A stretch of DNA of 64,000 bases from an uncultured Mailhella sp. (GTDB lineage: Bacteria; Desulfobacterota; Desulfovibrionia; Desulfovibrionales; Desulfovibrionaceae). The notes beneath the pieces are model-generated. The model saw only the letters and a list, made by a program, of their open reading frames with translations. It searched no databases and had not been told where the DNA came from. The stretch covers positions 1,615,137 to 1,679,136 of the forward strand of contig NZ_OZ007001.1 of assembly GCF_963931295.1 (NCBI RefSeq). The letters are read 5' to 3'. Positions 31,965-42,689 of this stretch are shown in pieces. Numbering within the stretch: the first letter of the stretch is position 1; every line of letters begins with the position of its first letter. A program made the translations under genes and the position numbers.

Positions 31965-33438
31965 ATGGATGACGCAAGTCAGAACAGCGCAGAAAACAAG
32001 CTGCCGTTCAATCTGGCCAAGTTCTTCTCCTACATCTCGCTGGTGCTGATTCTCATCTCCAGCGTCATCCTCACGCTTTTCATCGGCAGCACCATGAACC
32101 GCTCCATGCTGGAAAGTCAGGAGGAATACGCGCTGCTGCTCGCAGACAACATCAACCGCCAGATTTTCCGCAAGTTCACCCTGCCCGTCACCTACGCCTC
32201 GGGCCGCGTGGCGCTGTCCAATCCGGCGCAGTACAAGCTGCTCGACGAAGTCATTCAGTCGCAGCTGCACGGCCTGCAGCTCGAAAGCGTGCGCCTGTTC
32301 GACGATCACTACACCATTCTCTATTCCACCGATCCCAGAGAAGTGCGCCGCACCGACATGTACACCGCCGGCATTCCGCTGGTGTTTGAAGGAAAGCCCC
32401 ATCACTTCGACGTGCTCTCCTCCATGCCCTACGCGCAGGCGCTCGTCACGCCGAATCTGCCCAAGGGCACCTTTCTGCTGCGCACCGTGTTCCCCCTCAC
32501 CGTGGACACCGACTTCCAGGGCCTGCGGCTGCACGGTCAGCCCGTGCCCGTGCTCGGCGTGCTGGAAATCGTGCAGGACATGACCCCCCAGTACCGGGGC
32601 ACCATCCGCTCGCAGTGGCTCATCATCACGGGCTTTCTCATTTCCACGCTGATCCTGTTCTTCCTGCTGCACTTCGTGGCGCGCAAGGCCGAATTCACCC
32701 TGAGCCGCCGCATGGCCAGAAACCGGCAGCTCGAAGCCCAGCTGCATCAGGCGGAAAAACTCGCCAGCATGGGCCGCATGGTGGCCTCCATCGCCCATGA
32801 AATACGCAATCCGCTGGGCATCATCCGTTCCAGCTCCGAATTTCTCATCCGCCGCCACAAGACGGAAGACGCCACAACCCAGGCCATGCTCTCCGCCATT
32901 TACGACGAATCGTGCCGTCTCGGCACCACGGTGAACGATTTTCTCGACTACGCCAGACCGCGTCAGCCCCGTCAGGACGTGGTGAACATTCAGGACGTCA
33001 TCAACAAGGCCATGGCCTTTCTCGGCGGCGAATTTCAGCGTCAGGGCATAGAGGTGCATGCCGATCTTTCGCCCGACGTCACCGTGCTCGGCGACGCCGA
33101 CCTGCTCTACCGCGCCTTCTACAACATTCTGGCCAACGCGCAGCAGGCCATGCAGGGGCCGGGAGAAATATTCATCGAAAGCTCCCTGCCTTCCGACGGC
33201 AAAGTCACGCTCACGTTCCGCGACACGGGGCCGGGATTCAGCGAAGACGCCCTGAACAAGGCCATGGATCCGTTCTTCACCACCAAGGACAACGGCACCG
33301 GCCTCGGCCTGCCCATCGTGCAGGCCATCATTGACTCCCACGGCGGAACCATGAAACTCTCCAACGCTCAGCAGGGAGGCGCGCTCATCACCATCAGCTT
33401 CCCCGCCCGCAAGTCGTCTGAAGAAGAAGGAAACAGTC

Positions 33439-33446
<8 letters not shown>
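31965..33446 (+). CDS. Membrane sensor histidine kinase (NtrB/ZraS type)
   Basis: This kinase partners the sigma54 activator that follows. The 493-residue product has TM1 (about 22-42), a periplasmic sensor domain of about 175 residues, TM2 (about 218-240) and a coiled linker. The H-box ASIAHEIRNPLGIIRSS holds the phosphorylated His at about 277. The N-box NILANAQQAM is at about 386, and the G-boxes DTGPGF and GTGLGLPIVQAII are at about 419 and 443. The signal is unknown; the sensor domain has no recognisable PAS core or cysteines. ATG 31965 follows GAAGGAA. Its 3' end overlaps the regulator by 8 nt. Confidence 0.92.
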
Positions 33447-34818
<1,372 letters not shown>

Positions 34819-34900
34819 TTCCGGGGCGAGACCGCCGTCCGGCACAGGCAGGACGAGGCCGGGCACCCTTCGCCCGACGACTTTCAGAGCGAACGTTCAA

Positions 34901-34932
34901 GGCGGACATCGCAGGATGTCCGCCTTTTTTCG
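34901..34932 (+). terminator. Terminator after the two-component operon
   Basis: GGCGGACATC-GCAG-GATGTCCGCC is a perfect 10-bp stem followed by TTTTTT. Confidence 0.93.
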
Positions 34933-35378
34933 GAACGCGTCGGGCCGTGCCTGTTCGGGCGCAACCGAAGCCGGGGCCGCCGTTGAGCTGACGCCGAGCG
35001 ATTCTGCCGAGCCGGAACGCATGTTCTGATTCAGGCCGCGAACGTCGGGAAGCCCCCGAAATTTTGACCGCGAGAGCCTGCCACCGCGTCCGCATGGCGT
35101 CAGTCTGGTCTGCCTCCTCCGAGACGGCATCCGGGCAGCAGACATCTGCATGGCTTCGCCCTCTGCTGCGGCAAACATCCCCCAGTGCCCGACTGAGCCG
35201 GAAGACTTCGGCCTCGGGCTGTGGCGGCAGAACGCCCCATTTTCCGGCCGCATCGCCTCCAGAGTACGGAATTTTTCGCGGCAAACAAAAAATAGTGGCA
35301 AGCAAGAAAATAAATTATTTCAGCCCTAAAGAGCCTCCCTTTCAGCTCTCCGCCCCGCAGGAATGCCCGCCTTTGTGA

Positions 35379-35394
35379 TGTTTCACGTGAAACA
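35379..35394. other. parS: parS centromere site 1
   Basis: TGTTTCACGTGAAACA is an exact match to the consensus ParB-binding palindrome of bacterial chromosomes. It lies about 90 nt before parA. Confidence 0.95.
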
Positions 35395-35406
35395 TCGCCG
35401 CACCTG

Positions 35407-35422
35407 TGTTTCACGTGAAACA
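35407..35422. other. parS: parS centromere site 2
   Basis: A second identical TGTTTCACGTGAAACA lies 28 nt from the first (centre to centre), and 62 nt before the parA start. Tandem parS copies help ParB load and spread. Confidence 0.95.
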
Positions 35423-35484
35423 CTCCTTGCTTTTCCCCATGCCTGCGTTTATGTAAAAAAGAAATCGGGAAAGGAGCTTGAATT

Positions 35485-36255
35485 TTGGCCAGAATCATTG
35501 CTGTTGCCAACCAGAAAGGCGGCGTGGGCAAAACTACCACGTCTGTCAACCTTTCCGCCTCTCTGGCTATCATGGAAAATCGTGTTCTGCTGGTGGATTG
35601 CGATCCGCAGGCAAACTCCACCAGCTCGCTTGGCTTCGACCAGCAGAATCTTCCGCGCAATCTCTACACGGCCCTCTGCGGCACCTCCACGCTGGAAGAA
35701 ACCCTGCTCCCCACGGCCACGCCCTATCTCTCCCTGCTGCCTTCATCCACCGACCTCGTCGGCATCGAAATAGAACTCGTCGATAAAATGGCCCGGGAAT
35801 TCTATCTCGCCGATCTGCTCGGTCAGGTGGCCGACAACTACGACTACATCATCATCGACTGCCCGCCCTCCCTCGGGCTCATCACCATCAACACCCTGTG
35901 CGCCGCACACGAAATTCTCATTCCGCTGCAATGCGAATTCTTCGCGCTGGAAGGCATCGTCAAGCTGCTGCACACCTACGAACAGGTGCGCAAGCGCCTC
36001 AACAAGGAACTCAAGATCCTCGGCGTGCTGCTCACCATGTACGATTCCCGCAACAAGCTCGCCCGGCAGGTCAAGGCGGAAGCTGAACGCTGCTTCCCCA
36101 AGCACATGTTCAAAACCGTCATTCCCCGCAACGTGCGTCTGTCCGAAGCCCCCAGTCACGGCAAATCCATTCTGCACTACGACATCAAATCCAAGGGCGC
36201 GGAAGCCTATCTCGAACTGGCGCGCGAGGTCGTGCATAAAACGGCGCTGCCCTGA
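35485..36255 (+). CDS. parA: Chromosome partitioning ATPase ParA (Soj)
   Basis: ParA is a Walker-type ATPase that moves ParB-parS complexes to segregate origins. The 256-residue product has the deviant Walker A NQKGGVGKTTTSVNL (about 9-23), DCDPQANSTSSLGF (about 39-52) and the Walker B DYIIIDCPPSLG. VIPRNVRLSEAPSHGKSI, typical of chromosomal Soj proteins, lies near the C-terminus. It has a TTG start at 35485 with AAGGAG 9 nt upstream; no ATG alternative preserves the N-terminal strand. Two parS sites lie just upstream and parB follows. Confidence 0.97.
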   Translation: MARIIAVANQKGGVGKTTTSVNLSASLAIMENRVLLVDCDPQANSTSSLGFDQQNLPRNLYTALCGTSTLEETLLPTATPYLSLLPSSTDLVGIEIELVDKMAREFYLADLLGQVADNYDYIIIDCPPSLGLITINTLCAAHEILIPLQCEFFALEGIVKLLHTYEQVRKRLNKELKILGVLLTMYDSRNKLARQVKAEAERCFPKHMFKTVIPRNVRLSEAPSHGKSILHYDIKSKGAEAYLELAREVVHKTALP

Positions 36256-36425
36256 CGCAGGCGCTCCGTCGCCGCGGCATGCAAGCAACACGCGGCACGG
36301 CGACTCTCCCCGTTTCCACGCTTTTGCCCGGAAGTTTTCGCCTTTCGCCGTCACTCTGAACGCAAAACATTTTTCCCGCCGCAGCCCTCTCAGCCTCTGA
36401 ACAGGCTGCGATGAACGGAGACGCC

Positions 36426-37334
36426 ATGAACATACCCGAACGCGGACTCGGTCGCGGACTCAGCTCCCTGCTCAGCTCCGCCATGGAAAACAGCAGCGAA
36501 GAACCCAGAAAGCTGGCGCTCACGCAGCTTGTGCCCGGCAAGAATCAGCCCCGCAAACACTTCGACAACAACGCCCTCGGCGAGCTGGCGGCGTCCATCA
36601 GAAATCAGGGCGTCATTCAGCCGCTTCTGGTGCGCCTGCTGCCCGGCATGCCGCAGCGCTACGAAATCGTGGCCGGTGAACGCCGCTGGCGAGCGGCCCG
36701 CATGGCCGGTCTCACGGAAGTGCCCGTCATCGTCACGGAGTACACCGACAAGGAAGCCATGACCGTGGCCCTCGTGGAAAACCTGCAGCGGGAAGACCTC
36801 AACCCCATGGAAGAAGCCGAAGCCCTGCAGGCGCTGCGCGAAGCGCACGGCCTGAGTCAGGAAGAGCTGGCGGAACAGCTCGGCAAAAGCCGCTCGGCCG
36901 TGGCCAACGCCCTGCGCCTGCTCCAGCTCTCCCCCGCCATGCAGGACACCCTCGCAAAAGGCGACATCAGCGCCGGACACGCCCGCGCCCTGCTCTCCGT
37001 AAGCGACGCCAAACTGCGCGACGCCCTGCACGCCGCCGTACTCCAGCATCACCTGTCCGTCCGAGAAACGGAATCCGCCGCCGACGTCTGCAAACGCACC
37101 GGCGCGCTGCCGGAAAAGCTCGCGCCCGGAAACCAGGCGCAGCCTCCCCGCACCGCCCGCGCCCCGAAACCGCAGATCATCAAAAATCTGCAGAGCCTCC
37201 TGCGGCAAAGCAGCGGCACCAAAGCCACCATCAGCGGCAACGAACAGCAGGGACGCATCCAGATTCCCTATGCCAGCCCCGAAGAACTGACCCGCATCCT
37301 CAGCCTGCTCGGCCTGAACGCGGAAGAGAAATAA
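36426..37334 (+). CDS. parB: Chromosome partitioning protein ParB (Spo0J)
   Basis: ParB is a CTP-dependent clamp that loads at parS. The 302-residue product has an N-terminal ParA-interacting stretch (RGLGRGLSSLLSS) and the CTP-binding ParB/Srx domain (IRNQGVIQPLLVR, GERRWRAARMAG, ENLQREDLNPMEEAEAL). The helix-turn-helix GLSQEELAEQLGKSRSAVANALRLL binds parS, and a C-terminal dimerisation domain ends the protein. I chose ATG 36426 with GGAG 5 nt upstream; ATG 36411 lacks a site. It lies 170 nt after parA. Confidence 0.97.
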   Translation: MNIPERGLGRGLSSLLSSAMENSSEEPRKLALTQLVPGKNQPRKHFDNNALGELAASIRNQGVIQPLLVRLLPGMPQRYEIVAGERRWRAARMAGLTEVPVIVTEYTDKEAMTVALVENLQREDLNPMEEAEALQALREAHGLSQEELAEQLGKSRSAVANALRLLQLSPAMQDTLAKGDISAGHARALLSVSDAKLRDALHAAVLQHHLSVRETESAADVCKRTGALPEKLAPGNQAQPPRTARAPKPQIIKNLQSLLRQSSGTKATISGNEQQGRIQIPYASPEELTRILSLLGLNAEEK

Positions 37335-37403
37335 AAGAGGGGGCCAGGAAAGAGCGACACTTTGCTCCGCATGGGGACATCATTTCCCCATGATCCCTTG
37401 TTT

Positions 37404-37430
37404 GCGGGCGCGCCTTCTCGGCGCGCCCGC
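37404..37430. other. Perfect GC hairpin between parB and rsmB
   Basis: GCGGGCGCGCC-TTCTC-GGCGCGCCCGC has an 11-bp perfect stem but no T-tract on either strand. It lies between the convergent parB and rsmB genes. Confidence 0.5.
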
Positions 37431-37436
37431 GATATT

Positions 37437-37466
37437 AAAAAAGGCCGCGGAGCACACCGCGGCCTG
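37437..37466 (-). terminator. Terminator after rsmB
   Basis: On the minus strand AGGCCGCGG-TGTGCT-CCGCGGCCT is followed by TTTTTAA, about 40 nt beyond the stop codon. Confidence 0.9.
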
Positions 37467-37507
37467 AAAAATGGCAAGGGGAAAGAACGACGCGCAGGCG
37501 CGTCCGC

Positions 37508-38893
37508 TCAGCTGACTTTTCGGAGTATGGCCAGGAACAAGGCGTCCTGCCCCGGAAACTGAGGAAGAAAGCTCCGCTGCTCCACAAGACGGCAGTCCCC
37601 GCTGCGAAGTTCCACGAAACGGGCGATCTGCGCTTCGTTTTCCTCGCGGTTCAAGGCGCAGGTCACGTAAAACAGCGCGCCGCCGGAAAGAAGATGTTCC
37701 CACGCATGGCGGAGAATGTCGGCCTGCATGCGCACGGCTTCGGCAAGGCGCTTCGGGGAAAGGCGCAGGCGCAGCTCGGCGTTTCTGGCTATCGTTCCCG
37801 TGCCGCTGCAAGGAACATCCAATAATATCAATGGGAAAGATTCATCTATCTGCTGTGCGGCCACGCATTGCAGCTGCGGCCACGGCAGCCCGAGGCGAAG
37901 CAGCGCGGCCTTGAGCTCCTCAAGGCGGAACGACGCCGGTTCGCTGGCGAGCGCCACATGCACGCCCTTTTCCAGCAGGGCCGTAGTTTTTCCACCGCGC
38001 CCGCAGCAGGCGTCCCAGAGCGGCGCTTTGGCGAGCGTCTCATCGGCAAGAATCCAGTCGGCCAGGTATTCGGCCACAAGCTGGGAGGACGCGCCCTGCC
38101 GCGTCAGATTGCCCTGCTTTTCAAAGGTCTCCAGAAGCGCCTGCTGCTTTGCCGCGTCCGGCCGGTTTCTGTCCAGGCCCTCGGCGGAAAAGCCGCCCTG
38201 CCCCACAGGAGCATAGCCTTTTTCCAGCCAGTGCTGCACCAGCATTTCGCCCCACGCCCGAGACAGGTTCGCCCGCCAGCACGGCGCAGAGTGCGCAAGC
38301 GTGTTCTCCGCAAGGCGGCACGCTTCCTTCTCTCCGTATTGCGACGCCCACATGTCGACAAGCCACTGCGGCAGCGACGCCGCCGTTGCCGCGCCTTCCG
38401 CATCCAGCTGTGCGCGGGAAAGCGCCTCCTCCCTCCCGCGGATCGCACCTCGAAGATCCTCCGACGCGCGATCCACAGCACGCAGCACGCCGTTGACCAG
38501 GCCGCCCAGCCCCTGCCCGAAACGACGCCGGGCCAGATTGACCAGCTCGTTCACCGTGGCCCGGGCCGGAATGCCGTCCATGAACAGAATCTCGTACGCG
38601 CCGAGCCGAAGCAGCATGCGCACCTGAAACGAAAGCGCATCCGGCTTTTTCAAAAATCCGGCCAGCGCCGCATCCAGCGCGGCATGACGACGCAGCACGC
38701 CATAGACCAGCTCGGAAAGCAACGCGACGTCACGTCCGTCGAGCGAGACGGAGGCTCCGTATCGGGAAAGCATGACGGGCAGCGGCGTTCCGTCCTCGGG
38801 GTGACGGAAGAGCTGATGCAGAAGTTCCAGCGCGCCCTTCCGGGCTGCGGAAACCGACGGATTTTGAGACTTTTTTTTTGTTTTTTCGATCAT
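37508..38893 (-). CDS. rsmB: 16S rRNA (cytosine-5) methyltransferase RsmB-type
   Basis: RsmB methylates C967 of 16S rRNA (E. coli numbering). The 461-residue product has an N-terminal NusB-like helical domain (about 10-150; ARKGALELLHQLF, ELVYGVLRRHAALD, ARATVNELVNLA). The SAM-binding methyltransferase domain has LWDACCGRGGKTTALLE and the catalytic cysteines in DVPCSGTGTIARN and FYVTCALNREENEAQ. I chose ATG 38893; the frame is open to a TTG at 39001, and neither start has a strong ribosome site. It follows fmt with a gap of about 210 nt, a common neighbour. Confidence 0.92.
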   Translation of the reverse strand: MIEKTKKKSQNPSVSAARKGALELLHQLFRHPEDGTPLPVMLSRYGASVSLDGRDVALLSELVYGVLRRHAALDAALAGFLKKPDALSFQVRMLLRLGAYEILFMDGIPARATVNELVNLARRRFGQGLGGLVNGVLRAVDRASEDLRGAIRGREEALSRAQLDAEGAATAASLPQWLVDMWASQYGEKEACRLAENTLAHSAPCWRANLSRAWGEMLVQHWLEKGYAPVGQGGFSAEGLDRNRPDAAKQQALLETFEKQGNLTRQGASSQLVAEYLADWILADETLAKAPLWDACCGRGGKTTALLEKGVHVALASEPASFRLEELKAALLRLGLPWPQLQCVAAQQIDESFPLILLDVPCSGTGTIARNAELRLRLSPKRLAEAVRMQADILRHAWEHLLSGGALFYVTCALNREENEAQIARFVELRSGDCRLVEQRSFLPQFPGQDALFLAILRKVS

Positions 38894-39106
38894 GGACTTG
38901 TCGTGCGGCGTTTTCGTGCCGGAAAAAGGCTCCTGACGCGTTTTTCGATATTTTGCCGTAGTTGAATGCCAAAGCGGCGACCTGGCTCTCCGTTTTGTCA
39001 AAACGTGATAAGCGACATCGACGTCGCCCCCCCCAAAGAGCGGACAAGACCGCCCCGCCCTCCGGCCGCGTCGGCGTTTTGCCTGAGCGGAGGGACAAAA
39101 CGGAGC

Positions 39107-40081
39107 CTATTCCTTGCCGCCAAGCATGCCGTACGGTTCGGCAAGGCCGCGCAGACGCCCGTTGCGGAAATCCGCGGCGCTCATGGTGGACTTGCCCGCC
39201 GGACGCAGGCGCGTGATGCGGTAGGAACCGGAGCCGCAGGCGACGAGAAGCGCGTCGCCGTCCATGCCCACAAGCGTGCCGGGCGCGGCGTTCTGCGAAC
39301 TTTCCACGGGTTCGCCCGGCTCGATGCGGAGCATCACCGGCTCGCGGCCTTCCATGCGGAGCACGGTTTTGGCTCCAGGCGCGGGCGTGAGGCCACGGAT
39401 GATGTTGTGAATGCTCTTCGCGTCCTTCGACCAGTCGATATATTCCTCGGCCGCGGAAATCTTGGCCGCATGGGTCACGAGTTCCTCATTCTGCGGAACA
39501 AAGGCCGCTCTGCCCTCGGCGATCATGCCGAGCGCGCCGATCATGAGCTTCGCCCCGTGTTCGGCCAGCGTGTCGAACAGCGTGCCCGCCGTGTCGTCCG
39601 GCTCGATGCTCACCGCCTGCTGCAGAAGCATGGGGCCGGAGTCGAGCCCGGCTTCCATCTTCATGATGGTCACGCCGGAAATGGCGTCGCCGTTCATGAC
39701 GGCGCGCTGAATGGGAGCGGCCCCGCGGTACTGAGGAAGCAGGGAGCCGTGAACGTTGTACGGCCCGAGCGTGGGAATATCGAGCACGCGCTGCGGCAAA
39801 AGCAGGCCGTAGGCCGCCACCACAAGCACGTCGGGCCTGAGATCGGCAAGGGCCTGCACGTCGGAGTCGTCGCGGAAATTGCGCGGCTGATACACGGGCA
39901 GGCCGAGTTCCAGCGCCAGTTCCTTGGCGGCGGAGACCTTCAGCTTCTTGCCCCGCCCGGCGGGGCGATCCGGCTGGGTATAGACGGCCACCACTTCCCC
40001 GCCTTCCCATGCGGCCACGGCCTTGAGAATCACCGCCGCAAAATCCGGCGTGCCCATGAATACGATGCGCAGTTTCGACAT
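39107..40081 (-). CDS. fmt: Methionyl-tRNA formyltransferase
   Basis: Fmt formylates initiator Met-tRNA using 10-formyltetrahydrofolate. The 324-residue product has the N-terminal formyltransferase domain (LRIVFMGTPDFAAVILKAV, DRPAGRGKKL, AYGLLLPQ) and the catalytic NVHGSLLPQYRGAAPIQ segment. The C-terminal OB domain starts with LVGMDGDALLVACGSG. I chose ATG 40081 because GGAGCTGAC precedes it. It lies downstream of def but is separated by a terminator. Confidence 0.97.
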   Translation of the reverse strand: MSKLRIVFMGTPDFAAVILKAVAAWEGGEVVAVYTQPDRPAGRGKKLKVSAAKELALELGLPVYQPRNFRDDSDVQALADLRPDVLVVAAYGLLLPQRVLDIPTLGPYNVHGSLLPQYRGAAPIQRAVMNGDAISGVTIMKMEAGLDSGPMLLQQAVSIEPDDTAGTLFDTLAEHGAKLMIGALGMIAEGRAAFVPQNEELVTHAAKISAAEEYIDWSKDAKSIHNIIRGLTPAPGAKTVLRMEGREPVMLRIEPGEPVESSQNAAPGTLVGMDGDALLVACGSGSYRITRLRPAGKSTMSAADFRNGRLRGLAEPYGMLGGKE

Positions 40082-40230
40082 GTCAGCTCCATGACGGACA
40101 ACAAAGGGGCTCGCGCGCCTTCGTGCATTTAAAAATGTTGTCGCGGCGCGGGCAGTTCGGAAAGCGCCCGTCGTCAGCGTGGTCACACTGTACGGTCTAT
40201 CAGTTTTTCCGTCCAGCCGGAACGGGCCCG

Positions 40231-40264
40231 AAAAAGAAAAAGGCCCGGACTTTCGTCCGGGCCC
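40231..40264 (-). terminator. Terminator after def
   Basis: On the minus strand GGCCCGGAC-GAAA-GTCCGGGCC is followed by TTTTTCTTTTT, about 40 nt beyond the def stop codon. Confidence 0.93.
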
Positions 40265-40301
40265 GGATGCTGAACAGACGGCGGGCGCTGGCCCGGCGCG
40301 A

Positions 40302-40814
40302 CTATCTTCTGCCCTTCCGTATTTTCTTGTCGTACAGAGAGCGCTTGAGATAGCTCAGGTAATCGATGAACAGCTTGCCGTCGAGATGATCGGTTTCATG
40401 CTGCATGCAGGCGCCGTAATAGCCTTCGCCTTCGATGTGAACGGGCTTGCCGTCCAGATCAAGGGCGTCGAGGGCCACGCGGCGGGGACGCTTCACCTTG
40501 GCGCGCAGATCGGGCACGGAAAGGCAGCCTTCGTTTTCCTCGTGGCCTTTGGGATCGAGCACCGTGACCACGGGATTGACGAACACCCGGAAATCCTGAG
40601 GCAGGTCGGGATCGTTCTTTTCCTGCGACACGTCGATGACCACCACGCGCTTGAGCACGCCGATCTGCGGCGCGGCAATACCCACGCCGCCCACCGTGGT
40701 GAGCGTGTCGAGCAGATCCTGCGCGAGAGCGCGGATGTCGTCGTTGATCTCGGCCACAGGTTCACTGATCTTGGCGAGCGTGGGATCGGGATACTGAAGA
40801 ACGGGACGAAGCAT
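40302..40814 (-). CDS. def: Peptide deformylase
   Basis: Def removes the N-formyl group from new proteins. The 170-residue product has all three motifs: GVGIAAPQIG (about 43-52), EGCLSVP with the metal-ligand Cys, and QHETDHLDG (the HExxH metal site). ATG 40814 starts 3 nt after the aspS stop, with its GGAG inside the end of aspS, so translation is coupled. It ends with a basic tail (KKIRKGRR). Confidence 0.98.
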   Translation of the reverse strand: MLRPVLQYPDPTLAKISEPVAEINDDIRALAQDLLDTLTTVGGVGIAAPQIGVLKRVVVIDVSQEKNDPDLPQDFRVFVNPVVTVLDPKGHEENEGCLSVPDLRAKVKRPRRVALDALDLDGKPVHIEGEGYYGACMQHETDHLDGKLFIDYLSYLKRSLYDKKIRKGRR

Positions 40815-40817
40815 GAT

Positions 40818-42677
40818 TTACTCCGCGGAATTGCTGGGAGCGGGAGCCGCCTTTTCACGCAGTCGAATGCCCAGTTCACGCAACTGCTTGTTGTCCACGG
40901 GGGACGGAGCTTCGGTAAGCAGGCAGGCGGCCTTCTGGTTCTTGGGGAACGCGATGACGTCACGGATGCTCGACGCGCCCGTGAGCAGCATGGCCACGCG
41001 GTCGAGACCGAAGGCGATGCCGCCGTGGGGCGGAGTGCCGTAGTCCAGAGCCTGAATGAAGTAGCCGAACTGAGCCTTGGCGGACTCTTCGGTAAAGCCG
41101 AGACCTTCGAACATGCGGGTCTGGTCGGCGGGATTGTGAATACGGATGGAACCGCCGCCGATTTCGTTGCCGTTCAGCACCATGTCGTAGGCGCGGGCCT
41201 TGGCGCGGGCGGGATCGGTAAGCATGATGTCGTAGCTTTCGTCCTGCGCAGCGGTGAAGGGATGATGGCAGGCCACCCAGCGATGTTCCTCCTCGCTGTA
41301 TTCAAAGAGCGGGAAGTCCGTCACCCAGAGCAGATTCCAGGTATTTTCAGGGATGAGGCCGAGCTTGTTGCCGAGTTTCACGCGCAGGCTGCCGAGAGCA
41401 TTGTTCACGAGACCGGGTTCGCCGGCCTGGAAGAACACTATGTCGCCCACTTCGAGGCCGCACACTTCCGCAATGCCCGCCCTTTCCTTGTCGGAAAGGA
41501 ACTTGGCGATGGGCGACTGCCATTCGTTTTCGTGGATCTTGATCCAGGCCAGGCCCTGAGCGCCGAAGCCCTTCACGAAATCGGTGAGTTCGTCGATTTC
41601 CTTGCGGGTCATGGTGGCGCCGCCGGGCACGCGCAGAGCCTTCACGAGCTTGGCTCCGGCAAAGAGCTTGAAGGCGGAACCGTGAACGATGTCGGTCACG
41701 TCCTTGAGCTTGAGATCAAAGCGGGTGTCGGGCTTGTCGGAGCCGTAGTCGCGCATGGCCTCGTCGTAGGGCATGCGCTTGAGGGGCAGCTCGATGTCCA
41801 CGCCGATGGCTTCCTTGAACACGCGGGCGATGAGGCCTTCGGCCATGGCCATGACCTGATCTTCGTTCACGAAGCTCATTTCGATGTCCACCTGGGTGAA
41901 CTCGGGCTGACGGTCGGCGCGCAGGTCTTCGTCGCGGAAGCAGCGGGCCACCTGATAATAGCGGTCCACGCCGCTCATCATGAGCATCTGCTTGAACTGC
42001 TGGGGCGACTGGGGCAGCGCGTAGAATTCGCCCGGAGAAAGACGGCTGGGCACGAGGAAGTCGCGAGCGCCTTCGGGGGTGGACTTGGTGAGGTACGGCG
42101 TTTCGACTTCAAGGAAATCGAGATCGTTCAGGTAGTTGCGGCAGGCCTTCACGATGTTGTGACGCACGCGCAGGTTGTGCGCCATGACGGGACGGCGCAG
42201 GTCGAGGTAACGGTACTGCAGGCGCACGGACTCGGAGCAGTCGGTGCGGTCCTCCACCTGGAAGGGCGGGGTCTTGGCCGTGTTGAGCAGCTTCCATTCC
42301 AGCACCACCACTTCGATTTCGCCGGTGTGCAGGTTGGGGTTGGTCATGCCTTCGGGGCGGGGACGCACGCGGCCCTTGATGGCGATGACGTATTCGCTGC
42401 GCAGAATGTGGGCGTCGCGATGCGCTTCAGGCGCGACTTCAGGGCTGAACACCACCTGCGTGAGGCCGTCGCGATCGCGCAGGTCCACGAAGATGAGGCC
42501 GCCGTGGTCGCGGCGATACTGCACCCAGCCCATGAGGCACACGGTCTTACCGTTGTCGGCAATGGTCAGGTCGTTGCAGTGATGGGTGCGCTGCCAGTCA
42601 CCCAGCGGTTTGATGTATCGGGCGTGTTCCTTCTGAACATCCACGACGTTTTTTTCGTTGTCTTCAAACTGGCTCAT
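40818..42677 (-). CDS. aspS: Aspartate--tRNA ligase
   Basis: This class II synthetase charges tRNA-Asp (and perhaps tRNA-Asn in organisms lacking AsnRS; not decided here). The 619-residue product has an N-terminal OB anticodon domain (LMGWVQYRRDHGGLIFVDLRDR), class II motif 2 region YQVARCFRDEDLRADRQPEFTQ, the bacterial GAD insertion domain and motif 3 GIAFGLDRVAML. I chose ATG 42677 with GAGG 8 nt upstream; the ATG two codons earlier overlaps that site. It forms a tight operon with hisS (12 nt upstream) and def. Confidence 0.97.
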   Translation of the reverse strand: MSQFEDNEKNVVDVQKEHARYIKPLGDWQRTHHCNDLTIADNGKTVCLMGWVQYRRDHGGLIFVDLRDRDGLTQVVFSPEVAPEAHRDAHILRSEYVIAIKGRVRPRPEGMTNPNLHTGEIEVVVLEWKLLNTAKTPPFQVEDRTDCSESVRLQYRYLDLRRPVMAHNLRVRHNIVKACRNYLNDLDFLEVETPYLTKSTPEGARDFLVPSRLSPGEFYALPQSPQQFKQMLMMSGVDRYYQVARCFRDEDLRADRQPEFTQVDIEMSFVNEDQVMAMAEGLIARVFKEAIGVDIELPLKRMPYDEAMRDYGSDKPDTRFDLKLKDVTDIVHGSAFKLFAGAKLVKALRVPGGATMTRKEIDELTDFVKGFGAQGLAWIKIHENEWQSPIAKFLSDKERAGIAEVCGLEVGDIVFFQAGEPGLVNNALGSLRVKLGNKLGLIPENTWNLLWVTDFPLFEYSEEEHRWVACHHPFTAAQDESYDIMLTDPARAKARAYDMVLNGNEIGGGSIRIHNPADQTRMFEGLGFTEESAKAQFGYFIQALDYGTPPHGGIAFGLDRVAMLLTGASSIRDVIAFPKNQKAACLLTEAPSPVDNKQLRELGIRLREKAAPAPSNSAE

Positions 42678-42689
42678 GACCATTCCTCT

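Larger units (their letters stand above)
34819..35484. other. Intergenic region ahead of parA
   Basis: About 665 nt without a gene. It holds the terminator of the two-component operon, then GC-rich sequence with no coding pattern. An A+T-rich stretch (about 35270-35340) comes next, followed by two parS sites and the ribosome site of parA. Confidence 0.75.
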
